This document shows, piece after piece, positions 53,164 through 60,832 of a stretch of 64,000 bases of DNA; position 1 is the stretch's first letter, and each line of letters begins with the position of its first letter. The translations under genes and the position numbers were made by a program. Location: NCBI RefSeq assembly GCF_000383675.1, contig NZ_KB911820.1, positions 744,001 through 808,000 of the forward strand, in the 5' to 3' direction. Under the pieces are notes generated by a model. The model worked only from the letters and a program-made list of their open reading frames with translations. It was not told the DNA's origin and searched no databases. This DNA comes from Terracoccus sp. 273MFTsu3.1 (GTDB lineage Bacteria > Actinomycetota > Actinomycetes > Actinomycetales > Dermatophilaceae).

Positions 53164-54506
53164 CTGCATTCTGGTGCGAGAGTGCCTGGCTCACAGGAGG
53201 ATTCGCGCGACGGGTCCGTCTCGTGACCCAGGACGGCCTCTTCAAGGAGGTCCTCGTCGATGCCGATCCCGAGCCCGACGACGTCCGCCTCGCCGGCGTG
53301 ACGCTGCCCGGCATGGCCAACGCGCACAGCCACGCCTTCCACCGCGCCCTGCGGGGCCGGGTCAACGGCGGGGGTGGCAACTTCTGGAGCTGGCGGGAGC
53401 AGATGTACGCCGCCGCGGAGCAGCTCAACCCCGACACGTACTTCGCCCTCGCGCGAGCCGTCTTCGCCGAGATGGTGCAGGCCGGGATCACCGTCGTGGG
53501 GGAGTTCCACTACGTCCACCACCGTCCGGGCGGACACCCCTACGGCGACCCGAACGCCATGGGGCTCGCGGTGCGCCAGGCCGCCGACGAGGCCGGCATC
53601 CGGCTCACCCTCCTCGACACCTGCTATCTCGAGGGCGGCCTCAACGGCGGCGGCCACGTCGAGCTGCACCCCGGTCAGCGACGCTTCAGCGACGGCACCG
53701 TCGAGGCCTGGGCCACCCGGATGTCGGAGCGCCGCCCCGAGACCGACCGCGTGCGGCTCGGTGCGGCCATCCACTCGGTCCGCGCGGTCCGCCGTGAGGA
53801 CCTGCCGCGGGTCGTCGAGGCGGCCGGCGACCTGCCGCTCCACGTGCACCTGTCCGAGCAGCACGGCGAGAACCTCGCCTGCCAGATGTTCTACGGCGCG
53901 AGCCCGACCCAGCTGCTCGACGAGGCGGGTGCCCTCGGTGCCCACTCGACCGCCGTGCACGCGACGCACCTCGAGGACCGCGACATCGACCTGCTCGGCG
54001 GCACCGGCACGGGCGCGTGCTTCTGCCCGACGACCGAGCGCGACCTCGCCGACGGCATCGGCCCGGCCCGGGCGCTCCACGATGCTGGCAGCCCGCTGTC
54101 GCTCGGCTCCGACCAGCACGTCATCATCGACCCCTTCGAGGAGCTGCGCGGTCTCGAGATGCACGAGCGGCTCGTCACCAACGAGCGCGACCGCTTCTCG
54201 GCCAACGACCTGCTCCTCGCGGCCTCCTTCAACGGCTACCGCTCCCTCGGCTGGTCCGACGGCGGCCACCTGAGCAAGGGCGCGCTCGCGGACTTCGTCA
54301 CGGTGCGCACCGACACGGTCAACACCGCCGGTGCCGCGCACGACCAGATCATCTACGCGTGCGTCGCCTCCGACGTCTCCACCGTCGTCGTCGGTGGCGA
54401 CGTCGTCGTCAGCGACGGCCACCACCGGATGGGCGACGTCGGACGGATGCTCGTCGGTGCCATCGACCGCGTCGCGGGAGGGGTCGTCGGAGGGGTGCAC
54501 GCGTGA
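53160..54506 (+). CDS. hutF: formimidoylglutamate deiminase
   Basis: 448 residues of the amidohydrolase superfamily. Converts N-formimino-L-glutamate to N-formyl-L-glutamate and ammonia. Zinc ligands in [28 protein letters not shown], and [29 protein letters not shown] provides the late Asp. Overlaps the M20 gene (ATGA) and hutI (GTGA), indicating one polycistronic message. The choice of HutF means the five-step route (via N-formylglutamate) and not the formiminoglutamase route. Confidence 0.96.
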   Translation: MTAFWCESAWLTGGFARRVRLVTQDGLFKEVLVDADPEPDDVRLAGVTLPGMANAHSHAFHRALRGRVNGGGGNFWSWREQMYAAAEQLNPDTYFALARAVFAEMVQAGITVVGEFHYVHHRPGGHPYGDPNAMGLAVRQAADEAGIRLTLLDTCYLEGGLNGGGHVELHPGQRRFSDGTVEAWATRMSERRPETDRVRLGAAIHSVRAVRREDLPRVVEAAGDLPLHVHLSEQHGENLACQMFYGASPTQLLDEAGALGAHSTAVHATHLEDRDIDLLGGTGTGACFCPTTERDLADGIGPARALHDAGSPLSLGSDQHVIIDPFEELRGLEMHERLVTNERDRFSANDLLLAASFNGYRSLGWSDGGHLSKGALADFVTVRTDTVNTAGAAHDQIIYACVASDVSTVVVGGDVVVSDGHHRMGDVGRMLVGAIDRVAGGVVGGVHA

Positions 54507-55699
54507 GCCTGCTCCTCACCGGCATCTCGGAGCTGACGACGAACGACCCGGCCCGCGGTGACGGCCACGCCGACCCCGGCGACGCCCTCCTCGGCGTCAT
54601 CCGTGACGCGGCCCTCGTGGTCTCGACCGACGGCGTGGTCGAGTGGGTCGGCCCGGTCGCCGAGGCTCCTGACGCCGACACCCGCCGCGACCTCGGCGGG
54701 CGCGCGGTCATCCCCGGCTTCGTCGACTCGCACACGCACCTCGTCTTCGCCGGCGACCGCTCGGCGGAGTTCGCCGCGCGCATGACCGGCACGCCCTACG
54801 ACGGGGGCGGCATCGCCGTCTCGGTCGCCGCCACCCGGGCCGCGAGCGACGACGAGCTGCGCGCCCTCGTCGCCGCCCGCGTCGCCGAGATGCGTGCCCA
54901 GGGCACGACGACCGTCGAGATCAAGAGCGGCTACGGCCTGACCCTCGACGACGAGCTGCGCAGCCTCCGCATCGCCCGCGAGGTCACCTCGCACACGACC
55001 TTCCTCGGAGCGCACGTCGTGCCGCGGGAGTACGCCCCGGACCGGGCGGCCTACGTCGACCTCGTGACGGGCCCGATGCTCGACGCGGTCACCGCCGACG
55101 GCCCCACCACGCTCGCCGAGAGCATCGACGTCTTCTGCGAGCCCCACTCGGCGCACGCCTTCGACGGCGACGAGGCGCGCACGATCCTCGAAGCCGGCCG
55201 CGCGGCGGGCCTGTCGCTCCGCGTCCACGGCAACCAGCTCGGCCCGGGCCCGGGCGTCCGCCTGGCCTGCGAGCTCGGCGCGCGCAGCGTCGACCACTGC
55301 ACGTTCCTCGACGAGGCCGATGTCGAGGCGCTCGCCGCCGCCAGGGGCACGACCGTCGCGACCCTGCTCCCGGGCGTCGAGTTCTCGACCCGCTCGCCCT
55401 ACCCCGACGCGCGGGCCCTCATCGACGCCGGAGTGGACGTGGCGCTCGCCTCCGACTGCAACCCCGGCACGTGCTACTCGTCGTCCATCCCCTTCGCCAT
55501 CGCCCTCGCGGTGCGTGAGATGGGGATGACGCCCGCCGAGGCGCTGCACGCCGCGACGGCGGTGTCGGCGCGCTCGCTCGGCCTCGACCGTCGCATCGCG
55601 CCGGGACAGCCCGCCGAGCTGGCCGTCATCGACGCGCCGAGCCACCTGCACCTGGCCTACCGGGCCGGGGTGCCGATCGTGCGCGCGCTCGACCTCTAG
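54503..55699 (+). CDS. hutI: imidazolonepropionase
   Basis: 398 residues. Opens the imidazolone ring of 4-imidazolone-5-propionate to give N-formimino-L-glutamate. Metal ligands and substrate residues: [80 protein letters not shown] 54503 overlaps the hutF stop by 4 bases. Its stop (TAG 55697-55699) overlaps the convergent DUF1918 gene's stop. Confidence 0.97.
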   Translation: MSLLLTGISELTTNDPARGDGHADPGDALLGVIRDAALVVSTDGVVEWVGPVAEAPDADTRRDLGGRAVIPGFVDSHTHLVFAGDRSAEFAARMTGTPYDGGGIAVSVAATRAASDDELRALVAARVAEMRAQGTTTVEIKSGYGLTLDDELRSLRIAREVTSHTTFLGAHVVPREYAPDRAAYVDLVTGPMLDAVTADGPTTLAESIDVFCEPHSAHAFDGDEARTILEAGRAAGLSLRVHGNQLGPGPGVRLACELGARSVDHCTFLDEADVEALAAARGTTVATLLPGVEFSTRSPYPDARALIDAGVDVALASDCNPGTCYSSSIPFAIALAVREMGMTPAEALHAATAVSARSLGLDRRIAPGQPAELAVIDAPSHLHLAYRAGVPIVRALDL

Positions 55700-55905
55700 G
55701 AGCCGGCTGCGTCGTCGGCCGGGTGCTCGCAGCGGAGCACCGAACCAGGTCCGGGATGGATGATCCCGGTGTGCCCGTCGGACCACTCGACGACGTAGGG
55801 AGGGGCACCGCCCTCGCCCTTCACCTCGCGGATGACGCCCTCGCGCGTGCTCTGACCGACGTGCTCCGCGGCCATCGTGATGCGGTCACCGACCCGTGCC
55901 TCCAT
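55696..55905 (-). CDS. DUF1918-family small protein
   Basis: 69 residues. Typical DUF1918 (SH3-like beta barrel): [52 protein letters not shown]. Common single-domain protein of actinomycetes, function unknown. ATG 55905 has GAGGAGGTG six bases upstream, making this start convincing over the longer open frame. Stop overlaps that of hutI. Confidence 0.88.
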   Translation of the reverse strand: MEARVGDRITMAAEHVGQSTREGVIREVKGEGGAPPYVVEWSDGHTGIIHPGPGSVLRCEHPADDAAGS

Positions 55906-55996
55906 GGCACACCTCCTCGCGCTGGGGATCCCCTCCAAGGACACCACCTCTTCGCCCCCGCGGGAAGGTCTTCGCGGGCCGAGTGACCGACGAACC

Positions 55997-57409
55997 TCAG
56001 TCGAGCAGCACCCGCTCGCCGAGGCGGGGCACCGAGACCGCACAGTCGAACCGTTCGCGTATGCCGTCCGCCAGCGCCCGCGCGGCCGCGGGCTCCCCGT
56101 GGACGACGTGGACGCTCTCCGGGGGGTGTGGCATCTCGCCGATCCAGGTGAGCAGCTCGTCGGCGTCGGCGTGCACCGAGAAGTCGTCGAGGGTGACGAC
56201 CTCGGCCCGCACCGGCACGTAGCGTCCGGCCATCTTCAGCTCGCGAGCCCCCTCCTGCAGGTCGCGGCCCCGGGTGCCGATGGCCTGGTAGCCCGTGAGC
56301 AGCACGGTGTTCCGCGACTGGGGCAGCAGGTGGCGCAGGTGGTGCACGACCCGGCCGCCGGTCGCCATGCCGGAGGCCGACACGATGATGCACGGCGTGC
56401 CCGGGGTGTTGAGCCGGATCGACTCCTCGGCGGTGTGCGCGGTCCGCAGGCCGGACAGCCGACGCAGCCGGTCGAGGGCGCCCGGCCGCACCTCCGCTGC
56501 GTGGGTCGGGTCGCGGTAGATGTCGAGCGCCGCGAGGGCCATCGGGCTGTCGACCCACACCGGCACGTCGGGGATCGCGCCGCTCCGGACGAGGTCGGCG
56601 ATGGCGAGCAGGACGATCTCGGTGCGGTCGACGGCGAAGGCCGGCACGACGACGCTGCCGCCTCGCCTGATCGTGCGCCGGATCGCGTCGGCCATGACGT
56701 GGTGCTCCGGGTCGACCTCGGGGTGTGCGCGGTCGCCGTACGTCGACTCGACGACGACGGTGCGGGCCGCCGGCGGTCGGGCGCGGGGAAGCAGCACCGG
56801 GTGGTCCGGGCGCCCGAGGTCACCGGAGAAGAGGACGCTCGCCCCGTCGACCTCGACGAGCACGCTCGAGCTGCCGAGGATGTGGCCGGCCGGCACGAAG
56901 GTCACGGTGGCGCCGTTCGGGCCGCCCACGCGTACGGCCGCGTCGTCGCCGACCGGGCGCAGTGCCGCGACGGCCACGTCGGCGTCACCGACGGTGTAGA
57001 GCGGCAGAGGCGGGTCGTGCCGCGACCAGCCGCCCCGCCGGGCGCCCTCGGCCTCCTCCTCCTGCAGGTGCGCGCTGTCGCGCAGGATGACGGCCGCGAG
57101 CGCCGCGGTCCCGGACGTCGCGTGCACCGGTCCGCCGAAGCCGCCCCGGACGAGCGCCGGCAGGTACCCGCAGTGGTCGAGGTGGGCGTGGGTCAGGGCC
57201 ACGGCGTCGACCGATGCTGGGTCGACCGGCGGCGCCTCCCAGTTGAGCGACCGCCAGCGCCGCTCGCCCTGGTAGAGGCCGCAGTCGACCATGAGTCTCG
57301 CGCCCTCGCTCTCGACGAGGAACTTGCTGCCCGTGACGGTCCCGGCCGCGCCGAGGAACGTCAGTGCCGGCGCCGGTCCGTGCCGTTCGGGTCTCCCGTG
57401 ACTGCTCAT
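55997..57409 (-). CDS. MBL-fold beta-CASP RNA-type hydrolase
   Basis: 470 residues. Metallo-beta-lactamase motifs TFLGAAGTVTGSKFLVESEGARLMVDCGLYQG, LTHAHLDHCG, VPAGHILGSSS, LFSGDLGR; beta-CASP motifs A-C (VVESTYGDRAH, PAFAVDRTEIVLL, VSASGMATGGRVVHHL) and the late FSVHAD and VVHGE. Related to YSH1/CPSF73-like bacterial nucleases (KH-free). Expected to cleave RNA, substrate unknown. GAGGAGGGG before ATG 57409 supports the start. Confidence 0.93.
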   Translation of the reverse strand: MSSHGRPERHGPAPALTFLGAAGTVTGSKFLVESEGARLMVDCGLYQGERRWRSLNWEAPPVDPASVDAVALTHAHLDHCGYLPALVRGGFGGPVHATSGTAALAAVILRDSAHLQEEEAEGARRGGWSRHDPPLPLYTVGDADVAVAALRPVGDDAAVRVGGPNGATVTFVPAGHILGSSSVLVEVDGASVLFSGDLGRPDHPVLLPRARPPAARTVVVESTYGDRAHPEVDPEHHVMADAIRRTIRRGGSVVVPAFAVDRTEIVLLAIADLVRSGAIPDVPVWVDSPMALAALDIYRDPTHAAEVRPGALDRLRRLSGLRTAHTAEESIRLNTPGTPCIIVSASGMATGGRVVHHLRHLLPQSRNTVLLTGYQAIGTRGRDLQEGARELKMAGRYVPVRAEVVTLDDFSVHADADELLTWIGEMPHPPESVHVVHGEPAAARALADGIRERFDCAVSVPRLGERVLLD

Positions 57410-57571
57410 GGCCCCTCCTCGGGTCCCCCTCCATCGTCCTCCCGGCCGGGCGCCGATGACCCGGGCTCGCTGCGTGATGATGGAGACACCCGCCCGGCGG
57501 TCGGCGACGTCGGGCCGGTCTCCGACCACGGTCTGACGACCCGACCCCGAGGTCCTCGTAGGCTTCTGGGC

Positions 57572-58756
57572 GTGAGCGAGGGGAGTGTCTACGACTGGCT
57601 GCAGCGCCGGCCGATGCTCCTCGACGTCCCGCTGGCGGTCTGCCTCGCGCTCCTCGGGCTCGTCGTCCTCGGCGAGGGTCACGGCCTCGGCTGGGCAGTC
57701 GTGGGACTCTCCAACCTCGCGCTCATCTGGAGGCGTTCCCACCCGGCCACGGCGTTCGCGGTCGTCAGCGTCGCCCTCGCGCTCCGGGTCGTCCCGACGA
57801 CCAACCTGCTTCCCGGTGACATCGCCTTCCTCGTCGCGCTCTACTCGCTCGCCGCCTACGACCGTCGCCGCGGCGTGCGCCTCGCCGGTCTCGGCGTCGC
57901 GGCCCTCGGGTCGGCCATCGCCGGTGCACGGTTCAGCGCCGTCAGCGGTCGCGTGCCCGGTCCCGGCGAGTTCATCTTCACCTTCGTCGCCTGCGCCGCG
58001 GCCTCTCTCGCGGCGTGGGCGCTCGGCGACCTCAAGCGTGCCCGCCTCCAGCGCCTCGCCGACCTCCAGGACCGCGCCGAGCGGGTCGAGCGCGAGCGCG
58101 AGCAGGCCCTCCGGCTGGCCGCCCAGCAGGAGCGCGCGGCCATCGCCCGCGAGATGCACGACGTCGTGGCGCACGCGCTGTCGGTCATCGTCGTGCAGGC
58201 CGACGGCGCCGCGTATGCCGCCGAGCGGAGCCCCGAGGGCGCGCTCGCCCGGTCGGTGGGCGCACTCGAGACCATCGGGTCGACGGCCCGCGACGCCCTG
58301 ACCGAGACCCGTCGCCTCGTCGGGGTGCTGCGCGACCCCGAGTCGGGCGTCGAGCTCGCACCGACGGGTGGGGTCGCCCAGCTCGACGACCTCGTCTCAG
58401 GAGTCCGCGCGGCCGGGGTCCCGGTGGTGCTGACAATCCGGGGCGCGGAGCGCGCCCGGCCCGTGGGACTCGACCTCGCGGCATACCGCGTCGTCCAAGA
58501 GGCGCTGACCAACGTCATCAAGCACGCCGGTCCGGCCGCGAGCGCCGTCGTCGACGTCGAGCAGACCGACGAGGTGCTGCGGATCTCCGTGTGCGACGAC
58601 GGGGTCGGGGCGCGCAGCGTCGACGACGGGCGCGGTCACGGGCTGCCCGGGATGCGCGAGCGCGTCGCCGTGCACGGTGGCACGCTGACGGCCGGGCCGC
58701 GTGCGGGCGGCGGCTTCGAGGTGCTCGCGACGATGCCGACGGACAGAGAGCGGTGA
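57572..58756 (+). CDS. NarL-type sensor histidine kinase (HisKA_3)
   Basis: 394 residues. Four or five N-terminal membrane helices (about 18-165), a short coiled-coil (LQRLADLQDRAERVEREREQALRLAAQQ), then the HisKA_3 box AIAREMHDVVAHALSVIVVQ (phospho-His in MHDVV) and an HATPase with VVQEALTNVIKHA, GVGARSVDDGRGHGLPGMRERVAVHGG. DesK-like sensor of membrane or envelope state. TAGGCT lies 7 bases before GTG 57572 (leaderless). Overlaps its partner regulator by 4 bases. Confidence 0.93.
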   Translation: MSEGSVYDWLQRRPMLLDVPLAVCLALLGLVVLGEGHGLGWAVVGLSNLALIWRRSHPATAFAVVSVALALRVVPTTNLLPGDIAFLVALYSLAAYDRRRGVRLAGLGVAALGSAIAGARFSAVSGRVPGPGEFIFTFVACAAASLAAWALGDLKRARLQRLADLQDRAERVEREREQALRLAAQQERAAIAREMHDVVAHALSVIVVQADGAAYAAERSPEGALARSVGALETIGSTARDALTETRRLVGVLRDPESGVELAPTGGVAQLDDLVSGVRAAGVPVVLTIRGAERARPVGLDLAAYRVVQEALTNVIKHAGPAASAVVDVEQTDEVLRISVCDDGVGARSVDDGRGHGLPGMRERVAVHGGTLTAGPRAGGGFEVLATMPTDRER

Positions 58757-59454
58757 CCGAGGTGACGACGGAGCGACGAACGGACCGGCCGACCCGGGTC
58801 ATGATCGTCGACGACCAGGCGCTCGTGCGGGCGGGGTTCCGGATGGTCCTCGACGCCGAGCCCGACATCGCCGTCGTCGCCGAGTGTGCCGACGGGCTGG
58901 CCGCGCTCGACGCGCTGCCCGGCCGCGACGTCGACGTCGTGCTCATGGACATCCGGATGCCGCGGCTCGACGGCATCGAGGCGACACGTCGGGTCGTCGA
59001 GCGCGGCGACACCCCCAAGGTGCTCGTCCTGACGACCTTCGACCTCGACGAATACGTCTACGCGGCCCTGCGGGCGGGGGCGGCCGGCTTCCTGCTCAAG
59101 GACGCCGGCCCGTCGGAGCTGCTCTCGGCGATCCGGGCCGTCCACACCGGCGACGCCGTCGTCGCCCCGGGCCCGACCCGGCGGCTGCTCGACCGCTTCC
59201 TGCCGGTGCTCGCGAGCCCGGCGCAACCGTCCGGCCTCGAGCGGCTCGACGTCCTGACGGAGCGAGAGCGCGAGGTGCTCGAGGCCGTCGGTCGGGGCCT
59301 GAACAACACCGAGATCGCCGCGGCGTTCTTCGTCGCCGAGGCGACGGTCAAGACCCACGTGGGGCGCATCCTCGCCAAGCTGGGCCTGCGCGACCGGGTG
59401 CAGATGGTCGTGCTGGCGTACGAGACGGGGCTCGTGCGCGTCGGCGACGCCTGA
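58753..59454 (+). CDS. NarL/LuxR-type response regulator
   Basis: 233 residues. Receiver: VMIVDDQALVRAGFRMVL, phospho-Asp in VVLMDIRMPRLDGIEATRR, Thr in LVLTTFD, Lys in FLLKDAG. C-terminal LuxR HTH: LTEREREVLEAVGRGLNNTEIAAAFFVAEATVKTHVGRILAKLGLRDR. Start GTG 58753 is shared with the kinase stop (GTGA). Targets unknown; no obvious export or desaturase genes nearby. Confidence 0.96.
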   Translation: MTEVTTERRTDRPTRVMIVDDQALVRAGFRMVLDAEPDIAVVAECADGLAALDALPGRDVDVVLMDIRMPRLDGIEATRRVVERGDTPKVLVLTTFDLDEYVYAALRAGAAGFLLKDAGPSELLSAIRAVHTGDAVVAPGPTRRLLDRFLPVLASPAQPSGLERLDVLTEREREVLEAVGRGLNNTEIAAAFFVAEATVKTHVGRILAKLGLRDRVQMVVLAYETGLVRVGDA

Positions 59455-59457
59455 GGG

Positions 59458-59925
59458 TCAGCGGCCGCCGGTGGCCTTGTCGATGGCCTTCTTCGTGGCG
59501 CGCTCGGCCTTGGCCTTGCCCCTGGCGAGCTGCTTCGAGGCCTTCTTGTCGGTGGGCGACACCTTCTCGTCCTCGAGAGCCTTGGGCAGGTGGCCGGTCG
59601 AGCGGCGGTAGTAGCTCGCCGCGCCGCGCTCGACGGCGACGCGGGCCGTGGCCACGGCCATCGACGAGAGCGCCGTGAAGAGGATGACGTCGCGGGTGCG
59701 CTCGCGCTCGAAGTCACCCTTGACGGGCACGTTGCGGCCGGTCGCGAGCTTCCAGCCCTTCTGCGTCGCGTCCGTCGCGATCTTCGTCGCGAGGATCGTC
59801 GAGCCGACGCTGAGGATCTTCCACACCGGGCCGCCGAGCGGCGTGCGGGGCGTGGCGGCGTCCTCGGTCCTGGCCTTGGCCCTGCCGAGCGCCTTGGTGG
59901 CCTTCTTCGAGTCCTTGGATCCCAT
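59458..59925 (-). CDS. DUF4235-family membrane protein
   Basis: 155 residues. A Lys/Arg-rich N-terminus, two short hydrophobic segments (PVWKILSVGSTILATKIATDATQKGWKL and VILFTALSSMAVATARVAVERGA) and a very basic Lys-rich tail (DKKASKQLARGKAKAERATKKAIDKA). The arrangement matches DUF4235. Function unknown. TACAGT occurs 6 bases before ATG 59925, again a leaderless start. Confidence 0.85.
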   Translation of the reverse strand: MGSKDSKKATKALGRAKARTEDAATPRTPLGGPVWKILSVGSTILATKIATDATQKGWKLATGRNVPVKGDFERERTRDVILFTALSSMAVATARVAVERGAASYYRRSTGHLPKALEDEKVSPTDKKASKQLARGKAKAERATKKAIDKATGGR

Positions 59926-59995
59926 GCCGTGACTGTACCCACGTGGTGCGGAGTAGAGTCACCCCCGACAACTGAAGAGCACCACCCACCCATCA

Positions 59996-60094
59996 CGACA
60001 GGGGAGCGCGTCACGCGCTGAGAGTGCGGCAGCCCGAAGGGCCGAGCCGCAGACCCTCGAACCTGCTCCGGTTAGCACCGGCGAAGGAAGTCGG
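59996..60094 (+). promoter_or_regulatory. TPP riboswitch (THI element)
   Basis: All conserved blocks are present: GGGGAGC at 60001, CTGAGAG at 60019-60025, ACCCTCGAACCTG at 60053-60065 and the TTAGCACCGGCGAAGGAAG part (60072-60090), with CGAC/GTCG available for the closing stem. Senses thiamine pyrophosphate and should repress the transporter genes that follow. TAGAGT at 59954-59959 is a likely -10. Confidence 0.93.
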
Positions 60095-60112
60095 TATTTC
60101 TCAGGCCACTGC

Positions 60113-60139
60113 ACGGCACACGTCATCGACGCGTGCCGT
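60113..60139 (+). promoter_or_regulatory. hairpin between riboswitch and ykoE-type gene
   Basis: ACGGCAC (60113-60119) and GTGCCGT (60133-60139) form a 7-base stem with a 13-base loop, 19 bases after the aptamer and 57 before the start codon. It may be part of the expression platform; no anti-terminator partner was identified by eye. Confidence 0.4.
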
Positions 60140-60195
60140 CCGGCTGGCTTCCCCCAGGTATCCACACGTATCCACTGGAACCCGGGAGACAGACC

Positions 60196-60810
60196 ATGTC
60201 CACGACCATCACCGCGAGCGGTCCGCTGACCCGCTGGCGCACCATCGACCTGCTCACCTGTGCCTTTCTCGGCGTCGCCTTCGGCGTCGCGTACTGGGCC
60301 TGGGGGCTCGTCTACGCCGTCCCGTCGAACGCCGTGTCGGCGGCCTTCCCGCCCCTCGGCGCCCTCTTCAACTGGCCCTGGCTCGTCGCCGGCATCGTCG
60401 GCATGCTCATCATCCGGCGCCCCGGAGCGGCCGTCTTCACCGAGCTCCTGGCGGCCGTCGTGTCGGCGCTCATCGGCACGCAGTGGGGCCTGACCACGCT
60501 CGTCTCGGGCCTCGTCCAGGGGCTCGGCGTCGAGCTCGGCTTCGCCGCCTTCGCGTATGCCGTCTACAGCTGGGCGCCGCTGCTGCTCGGTGGCTTCCTC
60601 GGTGGCGCCTTCGAGGCCGTCTACGAGTGGTACTCCTACTGGACCGACTGGGGCTGGGGCTACAAGGTCTCCTACCTGCTCCTGCTCGGTGCGTGCGTCG
60701 CCGTCCTCGGCTCGCTCGTCGCCGTCGGCCTGACGCGACTGCTCGCCGCGGCGGGTGCGCTCAACCCGTTCCCTCCGGGCCAGGAGGTCCGCGAGCAGCG
60801 GGCCGTCTGA
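60196..60810 (+). CDS. ykoE: ECF transporter substrate-binding (S) component, YkoE family
   Basis: 204 residues, about six membrane helices (TIDLLTCAFLGVAFGVAYWAWGLVY, FPPLGALFNWPWLVAGIVGMLIIR, GAAVFTELLAAVVSALIG, GVELGFAAFAYAVYSWAPLLLGGFLGGAFEAVYEWYSY). YkoE binds thiamine or its hydroxymethylpyrimidine precursor and works with the ECF module YkoD/YkoC. GGGAGAC precedes ATG 60196. The TPP riboswitch upstream confirms the thiamine role. Confidence 0.92.
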   Translation: MSTTITASGPLTRWRTIDLLTCAFLGVAFGVAYWAWGLVYAVPSNAVSAAFPPLGALFNWPWLVAGIVGMLIIRRPGAAVFTELLAAVVSALIGTQWGLTTLVSGLVQGLGVELGFAAFAYAVYSWAPLLLGGFLGGAFEAVYEWYSYWTDWGWGYKVSYLLLLGACVAVLGSLVAVGLTRLLAAAGALNPFPPGQEVREQRAV

Positions 60811-60832
60811 CCCGGTCGACGTGGACGCGCCG

